From NCBI GenBank assembly GCA_023411555.1, contig JAEYOQ010000002.1:115341-179340 (forward strand): a stretch of DNA of 64,000 nucleotides. Reading direction: 5' to 3'. Made by a program: the position numbers and the translations under genes. Source of the DNA: Bacillota bacterium (GTDB lineage Bacteria; Bacillota; Clostridia; Lachnospirales; Lachnospiraceae). A model generated the notes under the pieces. That model was given only the letters and a program-made list of their open reading frames with translations. It made no database searches and was not told the DNA's origin. Positions within the stretch are counted from its first letter, which is position 1, and the number at the start of each line of letters is the position of its first letter. Below are positions 47,527 to 56,936 of the stretch, piece by piece.

Positions 47527-47916
47527 TTAACCCTTTACAGCACCAATCATAACACCCTTTGTAAAGTATCTCTGAATGAAAGGATATACACAAAGGATAG
47601 GTGTCATAGTAATTATAACCGCGGCCATCTTCAGGGAATCGGACGTAACTACCGTAGCTTGCTTAGCAATGATCTGAGAAATATCAGTGGTTTCTTCAGC
47701 AGCATCCATTGCTCTATTAAGCATCTGCTGTAATACAGTCTGAACAGGCCACATTTTACTTGAGTTTTGATAAAATGCACCCGAGAACCAATCATCCCAG
47801 TGCCCTACCGCTTTATAGAGACCAATAACGGCGATAATCGGTTTACTCAAAGGAAGGATAACCTTACGATAGATCTGGAAATATCCGTAGAAAAAAGAGG
47901 TAATGATATAATTACC
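47527..47916 (-). pseudogene. C-terminal remnant of a carbohydrate ABC permease (LplC-like)
   Basis: The frame is open from 47916 to the stop at 47527. Its ~120 residues match only the end of a CUT1 sugar/oligosaccharide permease: the coupling-loop part FQIYRKVILPLSKPIIAVIG, then GLYKAVGHWDDWFSGAFY, SLKMAAVIITMTPILCVYPFIQRYFTKGVMIGAVKG. These are the typical last two helices and C-terminus of LplC/YtcP proteins. The first ~170 residues, including most of the EAA loop, are missing and no start codon with a ribosome binding site exists. It keeps its terminator. No partner permease or binding protein is nearby. Confidence 0.8.
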
Positions 47917-47961
47917 TTAAAGAAATATTAGAACTTTAGAAATCTTCAATTAATTAAACTA

Positions 47962-48000
47962 ACAAAACCAAGGGGAGTTTTGAAACATCCCCTTGGTTTT
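47962..48000 (-). terminator. terminator of the TraB/GumN gene
   Basis: ACCAAGGGGA and TCCCCTTGGT form the stem, followed by TTTTG on the minus strand, 9 bp after the stop. Confidence 0.85.
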
Positions 48001-48008
48001 GCTATTCA

Positions 48009-49457
48009 TTATTTGATTTGATTAATGGTATAACCCTTCTTCGTAAGGATTTCTATGATGTCTGAATCGCCCAGATAATGACCACTACCTACAATAACAA
48101 AATAAGTATGATCGGTTCCTTTATTTAAAAGCTCCTCAATATATTCAGCCATGGTTTTATTCCTCTGAATGAAAAGCTTGTCATAATACTCTGTCCGGAG
48201 GCGCATCTCCTTATCTGAAACATCAGCCTTCATCATATCCTTGGTCTGATACTCAAAGGAATTAAATTTCTTGAAGTTTTCCGTATCTCCGGTACGCCAT
48301 AAGAATAGCATATAATCCAATCCCTCCGGATTTGAATTACTCTTACCCTCCAATGAAGCATTTACCGCATCTATCGTCTCGTTTATCAGATATTCAGTAA
48401 GTTCATCGGAGAAGCTTTCTAGCATTTTACCCTGAGCAACATACCCCTCAACCTCAAGCACCTTTTTACCGTTCAACAGTGCATTCGTTAAGAAATTCAT
48501 ATCAATACCAAGATTTGCACTGGCGGTAGCTTCCTCTGAAGAACCGGTTTCTGTCATTGATAAAGATGAGAAAGAGATAAAGATGTACCAGGGCTTCATC
48601 AGTGCAGCTTGAGCTTCCGGAATACCATACTTAGCCGCCAAAGTAATAACCTTATCATAGGTTTCCTTAGATACATGATCCTTTAAGGTAGATCCATCGC
48701 TATAGAATGCATTATTTAGTAGTGCCAGAGCACCTGCCTGGTCATATAGATTTACTTCTACTGCCAAAGCCTCGGAACTATTATAAGCAGCTAAAATCTT
48801 GTCGCTCAACGGATAGATATCCGTAGATGCCATGTGGATTGAACCTAGCATATACACTGTATTCCCGTTTGCTTTAGCCTCCCATAAAAAGCCCTTACTA
48901 GATGCGTCCAGCTTTTCAGAAATACAGGTAACAAGCCGGGTTGCCATCACACAGGCCTGTTCTATTGTACAGATATCCTTCAGTGCCAATTCCCCGTTCT
49001 TACCGGTAAAGATGCCGTTTTCCTTCATAAAGGTAACCGCCTTGGTGCTACCAAGATTAAGGTCCTTATTGAAGGTATATGTGGTCACAGTGCTGTAAAA
49101 CGAATTGATAACCTCTTCAACCGTATGCTGATCATTCAGATCATATATAAAATCACCTTCCGACTCTACACATTCCGTATTTAACATCTTATATCTTAAA
49201 CCGGAATTAAGAACCATCAGCTTTCCTGTTGTAATAGGTACTGTCATGTCTTTCATAAACCAAGAATTCGGAAATAATCCATAACTTTCTGCAACCAACA
49301 GATCGTTTAGTGCCCAATCACTATAGGTCTTACCAGCTGCCATACTCTGTACTTCATTCTTTTGTGTCTTGGGTTCTGCTGCTAGCGCAGGTGCATTCGG
49401 TATCATTGTGAATACCAACATCAGAACCAATAAAAGTGATATTAGTCTTTTCTTCAT
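48009..49457 (-). CDS. secreted TraB/GumN family protein with N-terminal extension
   Basis: A 482-residue protein with a clear signal peptide (MKKRLISLLLVLMLVFTMIPNAPALAAE). Residues about 40-180 are an extra domain (YSDWALNDLLVAESYGLFPNSWF, TFMKENGIFTGKNGELALKDICTIEQACVMATRL) that resembles S-layer-homology-type repeats but is not a clear match. From about 190 it is a TraB/GumN domain: WEAKANGNTVYMLGSIHMASTDIYPL (HExxH-lacking GSIH motif), EVEGYVAQGKMLESFSDEL, and the C-terminal VIVGSGHYLGDSDIIEILTKKGY. TraB-fold proteins are putative metalloproteases (Tiki-like). Exported to the cell surface or medium; role unknown. Confidence 0.85.
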   Translation of the reverse strand: MKKRLISLLLVLMLVFTMIPNAPALAAEPKTQKNEVQSMAAGKTYSDWALNDLLVAESYGLFPNSWFMKDMTVPITTGKLMVLNSGLRYKMLNTECVESEGDFIYDLNDQHTVEEVINSFYSTVTTYTFNKDLNLGSTKAVTFMKENGIFTGKNGELALKDICTIEQACVMATRLVTCISEKLDASSKGFLWEAKANGNTVYMLGSIHMASTDIYPLSDKILAAYNSSEALAVEVNLYDQAGALALLNNAFYSDGSTLKDHVSKETYDKVITLAAKYGIPEAQAALMKPWYIFISFSSLSMTETGSSEEATASANLGIDMNFLTNALLNGKKVLEVEGYVAQGKMLESFSDELTEYLINETIDAVNASLEGKSNSNPEGLDYMLFLWRTGDTENFKKFNSFEYQTKDMMKADVSDKEMRLRTEYYDKLFIQRNKTMAEYIEELLNKGTDHTYFVIVGSGHYLGDSDIIEILTKKGYTINQIK

Positions 49458-49718
49458 CGCTTTTCTTTCCTTTCAATATTTCTGCTATGTCACATCGGCA
49501 GAACAACTTCTTCCAGCTTTTGTTACCACAGCCTTATATTCATGATATTATTGCCTCTATTGAAAGTCAAGTTAAGGAATGATTAGAAATTATATCCTCC
49601 AAAGAGAAAAGATAATAATTATTTGCTATTAACAGTCATAGTTCGTTCACTGTGGCGAACTTTATAATACTAGTTATCATATAATAAATCAGATAGAGTG
49701 TTAACCGAGGAGTTTATT

Positions 49719-50171
49719 ATGGAAAACGCTGTTACACTTGCTACTATATTAGCTGTAATTGGTATGTTAGCACTACTGGTAAGTATTATTACAGAGGTCA
49801 CCAAAGACGTGGTGCTACTATCCAAGATTCCTGTGAACCTACAAGTAATTGTATTATCTCTAACCCTTACTATCGTAACGTATTTTGCATACATCTCTTA
49901 TACTGGTAGCGCAATTATTTGGTACTATGTTGTTGCGACTATCGTAGCAGGCTTTGTAGTGGCATATGTGGTATTGTTTGGATGGGATAAGTTAGCCGAG
50001 TTATATAGAAGGTTTCGCAATATACCTCCTATTGATATCACCGACAATCCCATTCCAGAGACTACATTACCGAAAGCAACCGATGCACTCTCCAGTGTAG
50101 GACCGGTCGAAACAACTGTAACCAGTAATGCAACCGTAAGCCAAACCGATGATAACAGTTATATCATCTAA
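49719..50171 (+). CDS. small membrane protein, holin-like topology
   Basis: About 150 residues, unknown family. Three hydrophobic segments cover about 3-27 (AVTLATILAVIGMLALLVSII), 43-62 and 67-90. They are followed by a charged segment (WDKLAELYRRFRNIP) and a ~50-residue Thr/Ser/Pro-rich polar tail. Small size, three helices and a charged tail are like phage holins or holin-derived proteins, but no endolysin or phage gene is near, so this is only a topology likeness. GAGGAG lies ahead of ATG 49719; a start at 49698 is less likely. It shares a bidirectional terminator with pnp. Confidence 0.65.
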   Translation: MENAVTLATILAVIGMLALLVSIITEVTKDVVLLSKIPVNLQVIVLSLTLTIVTYFAYISYTGSAIIWYYVVATIVAGFVVAYVVLFGWDKLAELYRRFRNIPPIDITDNPIPETTLPKATDALSSVGPVETTVTSNATVSQTDDNSYII

Positions 50172-50197
50172 TGAATTAAAAAGCCATCTGTATTACT

Positions 50198-50232
50198 GAA
50201 ACGCCCCCTGTCAAATAGATAGGGGGCGTTTC
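50198..50232. terminator. bidirectional terminator between the holin-like gene and pnp
   Basis: GAAACGCCCCCT and AGGGGGCGTTTC form a perfect 12-bp stem between convergent genes. Confidence 0.85.
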
Positions 50233-50255
50233 AATCAAAATAGTACTATTTCAAA

Positions 50256-52343
50256 TTACTGTGCATCCTTGATACTGAAGCTGATTCTTCCCATTTTATC
50301 CTGTCCAAGGCATACAACCTTAACAACATCACCTAAGGTAAGAACATCTTCCACATGCTCCACTCTATGCTTCGCAATCTTGGAGATATGAACCATACCT
50401 TCCTTACCAGGAGCAAACTCTATGAATGCACCGAATTCCTTAATGCTAATAACCTTACCGGTATATTGCTGTCCTTCTTCAAAATCAGTTACAATCATCT
50501 TAACGATATCTACTGCCTTCTGGATGCTATCTTTATCAACACCACATATGGATACAGCACCATCATCGGTGATATCAATCTTAACACCTGTCTGTTCAAT
50601 AATTGCGTTAATGGTCTTACCTCTTTGACCGACAACTTCACCGATCTTAGAAGGATCAATCTTAATCTGAACAATCTTCGGTGAGTAAGGACCAACCTCC
50701 TGTCTCGGTTCAGCTATTACAGGAGCCATAACGTCATTTAAGATATAGGTTCTGGCTTCCTTTGTTCTATAAATTGCCTGCTCGATAATCTCTCTGGTTA
50801 AACCATGAATCTTGATATCCATCTGGATTGCTGTGATACCCTTATGAGTACCTGCTACCTTAAAGTCCATATCACCAAAGAAGTCCTCAAGACCCTGAAT
50901 GTCTGTTAAAAGAATATAATCATCATCTGTCTCTCCGGTTACTAAGCCTACGGAGATACCTGCTACCATCCCTTTAATAGGAACACCAGCTGCCATCAAG
51001 GACAGGGTGGACGCACAGATACTTCCCTGGGAGGTAGATCCATTGGATTCTAAAACCTCTGATACAGTACGAATTGCATAGGGGAATTCCTCTTCGCTAG
51101 GAAGGACAGGAACCAAAGCTCTCTCTGCCAATGCACCATGACCGATCTCACGTCTTCCTGGTCCTCTGGAGGGCTTAGTCTCACCTACAGAATAAGAAGG
51201 AAAATTATAGTGGTGCATGTATCTCTTGCCTGTCTCGTTCTCGTCGATACCATCTAATCTCTGGGTCTCTGCAAGAGCACCTAGAGTTGTTATCGTAAGA
51301 ACCTGAGTCTGTCCACGTGTGAACATACCAGAGCCATGGGTTCTGGGTAATACATCTACCTCAGCTGCTAATCTTCTAATCTCATCAATTTTTCTACCAT
51401 CCGGACGCTTCTGATCCTTTAAAATCATCTTACGTACGGTCTTCTTCTCGAACTTATAAATCGCCTCACCAAGTAAGGGAATCCACTCCGGATGAGTCTC
51501 CTCATAACGAGCAACCAAACGATCGGTAATCTCTCTAATATTGGCCTCTCTAACCTGCTTCTCATCTGTAAATACAGCCACCTCCATAGCTTCGGGAGTA
51601 ATGAAGTTTACCATATCCTCATATAGATCTGCAGGAGTGTCGCATACGATATAATCATGCTTTGGCTTACCAACCTCTGCTACTATCGTATCAATAAAAG
51701 CGATAATCTTCTGGTTCAGATCATGAGCTGCGAAAATAGCCTCAATCATCTTATCCTCAGGAAGCTCATTCGCACCTGCCTCAATCATAATAACCTTGTC
51801 CCTTGTAGAAGCAACGGTTAATGCTAAGGTTGATTTCTCTCTCTGCGCAGAAGTGGGGTTAAACACAAGTTCACCGTCTACCATACCAACCATAGTGGAT
51901 GCAGTTGGTCCATCGAAGGGAATATCAGAAATGCAGGTTGCAATCGCAGAACCTAACATCGCAGTAACCTCAGGAGAGCAATCCTGATCTACACAAAGAA
52001 CTAGATTGTTCAGTGTTACATCATTTCTGTAATCCTTCGGGAATAAGGGTCTCATAGGACGGTCAATAACACGGGAGGTAAGAATCGCATTCTCGCTAGG
52101 CTTACTCTCTCTCTTAATAAATCCTCCGGGAATCTTACCTACAGCATATAGCTTCTCCTCATATTCAACACTTAAAGGAAAGAAATCAATTCCTTCTCTT
52201 GGTTTATTAGATGCTGTAGCTGTGGATAATACAACAGTATCTCCATAATGCATCAAAGCAGCACCGTTAGCCTGAGCAGCAACTCTTCCGACATCTACAG
52301 TAAGTGTTCTGCCTGCTAATTCCATTGAAAAACTTTTAAACAT
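50256..52343 (-). CDS. pnp: polyribonucleotide nucleotidyltransferase (PNPase)
   Basis: 3'-5' phosphorolytic exoribonuclease of mRNA decay. 695 residues: two RNase PH domains (about 1-220 and 300-545; active-site GSTSQGSICASTLSLMAAGVPI and FFGDMDFKVAGT), a linking helical domain, a KH domain (IGEVVGQRGKTINAIIEQTGVKIDI, about 560-615) and a C-terminal S1 domain (GKVISIKEFGAFIEFAPGKEGMVHIS, to the end). ATAAGGAGAC precedes the ATG. It is usually right after rpsO; here a YmaF-like and a MATE gene intervene. Its leader carries a long hairpin (52376-52467), which fits autoregulation. Confidence 0.97.
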   Translation of the reverse strand: MFKSFSMELAGRTLTVDVGRVAAQANGAALMHYGDTVVLSTATASNKPREGIDFFPLSVEYEEKLYAVGKIPGGFIKRESKPSENAILTSRVIDRPMRPLFPKDYRNDVTLNNLVLCVDQDCSPEVTAMLGSAIATCISDIPFDGPTASTMVGMVDGELVFNPTSAQREKSTLALTVASTRDKVIMIEAGANELPEDKMIEAIFAAHDLNQKIIAFIDTIVAEVGKPKHDYIVCDTPADLYEDMVNFITPEAMEVAVFTDEKQVREANIREITDRLVARYEETHPEWIPLLGEAIYKFEKKTVRKMILKDQKRPDGRKIDEIRRLAAEVDVLPRTHGSGMFTRGQTQVLTITTLGALAETQRLDGIDENETGKRYMHHYNFPSYSVGETKPSRGPGRREIGHGALAERALVPVLPSEEEFPYAIRTVSEVLESNGSTSQGSICASTLSLMAAGVPIKGMVAGISVGLVTGETDDDYILLTDIQGLEDFFGDMDFKVAGTHKGITAIQMDIKIHGLTREIIEQAIYRTKEARTYILNDVMAPVIAEPRQEVGPYSPKIVQIKIDPSKIGEVVGQRGKTINAIIEQTGVKIDITDDGAVSICGVDKDSIQKAVDIVKMIVTDFEEGQQYTGKVISIKEFGAFIEFAPGKEGMVHISKIAKHRVEHVEDVLTLGDVVKVVCLGQDKMGRISFSIKDAQ

Positions 52344-52375
52344 AATATTGTCTCCTTATCTTAAATAAATAACCT

Positions 52376-52467
52376 AGAGTCGGAGGCACCGAAACAACTG
52401 AAAAACCTACCGAAAAACGTAATTCGATAATCTTTTCAGAAGTCTCGGGATGTCCTCCCGCCACTCT
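52376..52467 (-). promoter_or_regulatory. long folded leader of pnp
   Basis: On the minus strand AGAGTGGCGGGAGG pairs with CCTCCGACTCT with few mismatches, and within it CGAGAC-TTCTGAAAA pairs with TTTTCAG-TTGTTTCG. The ~92-base structure lies 33 bp before the start codon. In Escherichia coli a leader hairpin cut by RNase III mediates autoregulation of pnp; whether this is similar is inferred from place and shape. Confidence 0.6.
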
Positions 52468-52590
52468 AACTATAATATTATACCATTATTATTACCAATA
52501 TGCTACATTTTTTTTCATTGAATAATTTATTAATATAAATCGTTGCAATAATAACTACAATTTTGTTAAGTGTCACTTCAAATATAGCAA

Positions 52591-52657
52591 AGAAGCAACT
52601 AGCCAGAACCCGCTCATATCATCGATCATAAGCCAGCTTCTAAATAGTTGCTCCTTC
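52591..52657 (-). terminator. terminator of the YmaF-like gene
   Basis: AGCAACTA and TAGTTGCT with an inner GAAGCTGGC/GTTCTGGCT pairing form a two-part stem about 15 bp after the stop; the tail TTCTTTGC is only partly T-rich. Confidence 0.6.
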
Positions 52658-52671
52658 TATGCTTAACAATA

Positions 52672-53133
52672 TTAATAATTCATATCTCTGCGATAGCCAT
52701 CGTAACGGTTATCTTTTTTGCAATCCGGTTTGTGTTCTTTCTCAATCGGATTCTCTATCAATGTCGCTGCTTCAAATTCGTGTCTATGCCCATCATTTAC
52801 AGTTGTTACTGACTCGATGCAGTGAACATGCCTGTTCCCTACGGGTATTGCCTCACCGGTCTTTCCACGGAATTCATGAAAATGGTCATCGAAAAAGTCT
52901 GTTTTAAAGCATACCTCATGAATGTGTTGTCCTTCTCCTACGGGAATCGCTTCTTCTGTAACAGTAGCAAAACGATGATTATGCGGATCATCTTCCTCTT
53001 CTGCGATCTTTACACTACCCACCAGTTCATGCACATGCTTTTGGTCCTTGCGGCAGCACTCCTCGCCTGAACGAATACCAGTGTAATTATTACGATAATT
53101 ATCATTGTTATAATTTCTTCCACGATAACTCAA
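52672..53133 (-). CDS. YmaF-like histidine-rich protein
   Basis: A 153-residue protein of the YmaF family (unknown function). It has three or four copies of a ~30-residue unit with HxHE-type ends: QKHVHELVGSVKI, HNHRFATVTEEAIPVGEGQHIHE, DHFHEFRGKTGEAIPVGNRHVH, DGHRHEFEAATL. The regular histidines suggest metal binding or a beta-repeat. The N- and C-termini are rich in Arg, Asn, Tyr and Asp. In Bacillus the family is spore-associated by genome context at most. It lies upstream of pnp with a terminator between. Confidence 0.85.
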   Translation of the reverse strand: MSYRGRNYNNDNYRNNYTGIRSGEECCRKDQKHVHELVGSVKIAEEEDDPHNHRFATVTEEAIPVGEGQHIHEVCFKTDFFDDHFHEFRGKTGEAIPVGNRHVHCIESVTTVNDGHRHEFEAATLIENPIEKEHKPDCKKDNRYDGYRRDMNY

Positions 53134-53301
53134 CAGATCACCCCTTCAATATATTATAATGCCCTTCGGACGTCTCCAGGGAGAAGCACCCTGATGCATT
53201 CAATATATTATTATGAAATATGGAGCAAAAGGTGTCAGAAATAAAGTGATTTTGAAAAATAATACAACACTATGTATTCTCATAAGATTACGATTGAGAT
53301 C

Positions 53302-54699
53302 TTAAGCAACAATATTCTTCAGCCACTTCTTCTTGCGATAACGCAGCATTCCTAAGATAAACTTATATATCTCTTCAATCATTATCATTGCATATACAAT
53401 ATATACTGGTAGCTGTAGCACCAATCCGCCTAATACAGCCATTGGAATACCAATCAGCCATACACTGCTCACATCAAGGAATAAGGCAGCTTTTGTGTCA
53501 CCGCCACTTCGAAGAATCGCAACGATTATCAAGCAGTTCAGCATTCTAATCGGAGTGTATAGTGCAAAGGCAATGATACATAACCGGATATAGAGGTTAA
53601 CCGTATCTGACATACCAAAGATTCCGATTACCGGTTCCTTCACTAATATTACAACTACCGCACCGATAATGGAGAGTCCGAATAATAGCACCATATAGTA
53701 TTTTGCATGCTTCTCCGCCTGATCCAGCTTATCTGCCCCCATCTCATTCCCGAGAATGACTGCCGCTGCATTGCAAATACCAAAGAAGATTACCAAGGCA
53801 ACCTGTTCCACCGTACCTGAGATTGTTATTGCTGCCGTAGCGGCATCTCCCATACGTCCATAAACCAAGGAATACATGGTTACACCCAAGCCCCACATAA
53901 ACTCATTGGCTATTACCGGTGAAACTGTATTCAGATATTTTCCCACAAAAGCACGATGCAGGAAAGCAACTCCATTTTCCTTGGCCTTCAAATACTTTGT
54001 ATGGACAAAATCTCCTACTCCATTATCCCCTGCCTTATGTAAATATACAATAATTAGTAAAGCACCTACCTCAACAATACGTGCAAGTAGTGTTGCAATT
54101 GCAGCACCGGCCACCCCTAATTCAGGCATACCCAGCTTACCGAAGATAAGACCGTAATTGAATACCACATTAACCGCAATAGAAATCGTGGTAATTACAA
54201 CCGGAAGCTTAACATAATTCATACTTCGCAATACGGCCACATAGCAGTTAGTGATTGCGGTTAAGGGATAACTAATTGCGATTATTGCTAAATAGGTAGC
54301 TCCTGTTTTTATCATCTCCTGTGACGGGGTAAAAATTCGCATTACCAGCTCAGGAAAGAAAACACCGGGTATAACAAAGAGGATGGACGCTCCAACACCA
54401 ATCATCAGGGATATTCTTAAGACTCTTTTAATATTGACTATTTCCCGTTTACCATAATATTGAGAAGCCAGAATTGATGATCCACTGCAGACACCAAACA
54501 TCAATAAGGTAAACACGAAAAACACCTTATTGGCCAGTCCGACCGCAGCAACCGTTGTCTCACCCAGCCGTCCGATCATAAGGGTGTCAACCAGATTTAG
54601 TACATTATTTAATAAATTTTGCAGTGCTATTGGAATTGTTATCGCAAAGGTTTTCGATAGAAATGCTTTATCCTTTAGCATGTTCTTAATCAAAGTCAT
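53302..54699 (-). CDS. MATE family efflux transporter
   Basis: A 465-residue membrane transporter with twelve hydrophobic helices in two MatE halves (about 20-180 and 245-410). The opening TFAITIPIALQNLLNNVLNLVDTLMIGRLGE and the internal repeat FGICNAAAVILGNEMGA are typical of the DinF/NorM superfamily branch in Clostridia. It would export a cationic drug or metabolite using a Na+ or H+ gradient; substrate unknown. It lies alone between the YmaF-like gene and rpsO. It breaks the usual rpsO-pnp adjacency, so it probably inserted into that backbone. Confidence 0.92.
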   Translation of the reverse strand: MTLIKNMLKDKAFLSKTFAITIPIALQNLLNNVLNLVDTLMIGRLGETTVAAVGLANKVFFVFTLLMFGVCSGSSILASQYYGKREIVNIKRVLRISLMIGVGASILFVIPGVFFPELVMRIFTPSQEMIKTGATYLAIIAISYPLTAITNCYVAVLRSMNYVKLPVVITTISIAVNVVFNYGLIFGKLGMPELGVAGAAIATLLARIVEVGALLIIVYLHKAGDNGVGDFVHTKYLKAKENGVAFLHRAFVGKYLNTVSPVIANEFMWGLGVTMYSLVYGRMGDAATAAITISGTVEQVALVIFFGICNAAAVILGNEMGADKLDQAEKHAKYYMVLLFGLSIIGAVVVILVKEPVIGIFGMSDTVNLYIRLCIIAFALYTPIRMLNCLIIVAILRSGGDTKAALFLDVSSVWLIGIPMAVLGGLVLQLPVYIVYAMIMIEEIYKFILGMLRYRKKKWLKNIVA

Positions 54700-54834
54700 A
54701 TAATTGTTCTCTCTTCCCTTATCAATATAGATTGTGGAAATATGAATAAAGTGTCAGCAAGCTGACACTTTCTAAGCTTGCTAAGCAAGCTTTGCTCGAC
54801 TGCGGATTACGGAGCAATCATTTCCGATAATACT

Positions 54835-54882
54835 AAAAAGCTGCCCCATGCTGAGCACAATAATGGCTTAACACGGGACAGC
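54835..54882 (-). terminator. terminator of rpsO
   Basis: GCTGTCCCGTGTTAAGCC with GCTCAGCATGGGGCAGC forms the stem and TTTTT follows on the minus strand, about 20 bp after rpsO. Confidence 0.85.
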
Positions 54883-54901
54883 AAATAATGTAAGAACCTT
54901 A

Positions 54902-55168
54902 CTATTTTCTTAAACCTAAACGTTCGATAAGAGTACGATAACCCTCGATGTCTGTTTTCTTTAAGTACTCAAGTAAACCTCTTCTTTGTCCAACCATCTT
55001 AAGAAGACCACGTCTGGAATGATGATCCTTCTTATTATTCTTCAAATGCTCTGTTAACTCGTTAATTCTTTCTGATAAAAGTGCGATTTGAACCTCCGGA
55101 GAACCTGTATCCTCAGGTGTTCTACCGAAATTCTTGATGATTTCCTGTTTTTTCTCTTTGCTAATCAT
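54902..55168 (-). CDS. rpsO: 30S ribosomal protein S15
   Basis: 88 residues, full length. [42 protein letters not shown] and [23 protein letters not shown] are the universal S15 signatures; it binds 16S rRNA in the central domain. GAAAGGAGAATTATAC precedes the ATG. It ends at its own terminator, so the usual read-through to pnp does not occur here. Confidence 0.98.
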   Translation of the reverse strand: MISKEKKQEIIKNFGRTPEDTGSPEVQIALLSERINELTEHLKNNKKDHHSRRGLLKMVGQRRGLLEYLKKTDIEGYRTLIERLGLRK

Positions 55169-55332
55169 TGTATAATTCTCCTTTCATTGAATCGCCTAAT
55201 ACTAAGAAGAAGGTCGGAGTGTCCAAATTCCGAGTATTGGCTATATCACTAGGGTATAATAACATATTACATGCTTATTGTAAACAATTTTTTATCGAAT
55301 AAAACACATATCTGCTCTGTCTGCTCTGTCTC

Positions 55333-56934
55333 TTACGATTTTCCGGTATATTCTGATTTATCAATCAAGTTACCGCAAGCTAAGAAAACAATACCTGCTA
55401 TCATCAGACAAAAGACAGAGAAAGGTAACGTACATAAGAAAACAAGTGCTGGTGGTAAAAGGATTGCAGCAACTACAGATACTCCAATTGCAGGTCCCAA
55501 TACAGCCATCAGTAAGCCTATTCCTAAAATCATCTGAACCAGCTTACTCGGCTGACCACCCAATACTCTCTGATAAAGAATCGTTAATGCAACAAATACA
55601 GCTCCTGAGGAGGTATATGCAAGGGCAGAAAACAAGCCGGTCATAGGATCTGTCCCACCCATTATTACCAGAGTCAAGAACATCAGCACACCATCAACCC
55701 CATGCTTAAGAAGAGAGCTTAGTGAAGCAGCAAAGACCTTTTTTATTGACTTCTCAGGGATCAGGTATATATAGGGCTTAGTCAACTCAGTCTTCAGTCT
55801 ACCCATCATGGAAAAGATGAATTGCATATAAATAGCTACTCCCAATACTCCATATGCAGCTTCTGCCGGAGCATCATAACGATTGAAATAGAAGCCTGCT
55901 ATACCCGAGCCTAACATAAGAAAAATAGTATAGCTATCAGCAAAAATGATTCTACTCTGTCGTCTCATCTCAAGAAGATGCTTATATAGGAAGGTATTTG
56001 CCCCAGCTCCATGCTTAATTCCCTGTTCATGATCCTTAATCTTAATCTTCTTGTTTGCCTTAGGTACTCTTCTTCCTTCTTTCGCCGCATTCAAGGTGTT
56101 GAAGGTCGTCTCGGTGGATACCAGAACATCCTCATAATAATCAGCGGTCCCCATCGTAAGAAGTGATACAATCAGGCTTCCACATACCGAGAATAGGATC
56201 AGGGGAATAAGCACCATTGGCAGAGAGTTCTGAATCGCCCCCTGGAAGAACATTGTTATCCAACCTGCAACAGGTAGATAGCCAAACCAATTTCGGTCCA
56301 TCAAACCGAGAAAGGCTTGCAAGATTCCGATCTGCTCCTGCTTTTGTATCAGCAAGACACCAAGTAAAATCACACCACATAGGGTATATAATAGGATCCA
56401 GACCAGCCTCTTGCGGTCAGGGTTGCCATTGGAGAAGATATATATGCCAATGGATAAAAGCTGGCAGAACAAAACCATAATTGCAAAGATGATAAACAGC
56501 GCAAATATCTCCCTAAAACCATATCCAAAGTTTGATTTCAGATTGCCGATCTGGTAGAAGATAAACAAGGATCCCAGCAAGGATTTTCCTAAGGTACTGA
56601 TTAAACCATAAAGTAAAATTTTCTTAGAGGATATCGGTGCAACAAACAACAAGCCTACATCGGGCATCGTGAACAAACTGGAGCCTGTGGATAATCCGGT
56701 ATTGGTAAACATCCAAAGATACAACAGGCCTAATCCTGCAAGGATAAGTAATAAGATCCGTTCGTCAGCAAAGTTCATTTGCTTAGCATCTTTATTGAAA
56801 ACAAATAAAACCACTACCGAGAACACCACACAGACTAATATCACAAGATATAATATAAGTAAGGCAGGCTTCTTCTTAAGGGAAAGGATACGGTTTTTAA
56901 TACGGGTAATCATCAAATAAGACAATGCCTTCAT
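55333..56934 (-). CDS. ABC exporter permease (putative ABC exporter domain)
   Basis: A 533-residue polytopic membrane protein with about ten to twelve hydrophobic helices, of the 'putative ABC exporter' type found as a single large permease with one ATPase in Clostridia. Recognisable are the opening LSYLMITRIKNRILSLKKKPALLILYL and a cytoplasmic loop of charged residues around 270-320 (GRRVPKANKKIKIKDHEQG). Start at 56934 with GAAGGAGAGAGGTAAGC, 2 bp after the ATPase gene stop. It forms the transporter with that ATPase. Substrate unknown. Confidence 0.83.
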   Translation of the reverse strand: MKALSYLMITRIKNRILSLKKKPALLILYLVILVCVVFSVVVLFVFNKDAKQMNFADERILLLILAGLGLLYLWMFTNTGLSTGSSLFTMPDVGLLFVAPISSKKILLYGLISTLGKSLLGSLFIFYQIGNLKSNFGYGFREIFALFIIFAIMVLFCQLLSIGIYIFSNGNPDRKRLVWILLYTLCGVILLGVLLIQKQEQIGILQAFLGLMDRNWFGYLPVAGWITMFFQGAIQNSLPMVLIPLILFSVCGSLIVSLLTMGTADYYEDVLVSTETTFNTLNAAKEGRRVPKANKKIKIKDHEQGIKHGAGANTFLYKHLLEMRRQSRIIFADSYTIFLMLGSGIAGFYFNRYDAPAEAAYGVLGVAIYMQFIFSMMGRLKTELTKPYIYLIPEKSIKKVFAASLSSLLKHGVDGVLMFLTLVIMGGTDPMTGLFSALAYTSSGAVFVALTILYQRVLGGQPSKLVQMILGIGLLMAVLGPAIGVSVVAAILLPPALVFLCTLPFSVFCLMIAGIVFLACGNLIDKSEYTGKS

Positions 56935-56936
56935 GC

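Noticed and set aside
49719..50171. Prophage remnant
   Set aside because: The three-helix small protein is holin-like in topology only; no endolysin, integrase or structural phage gene is nearby.
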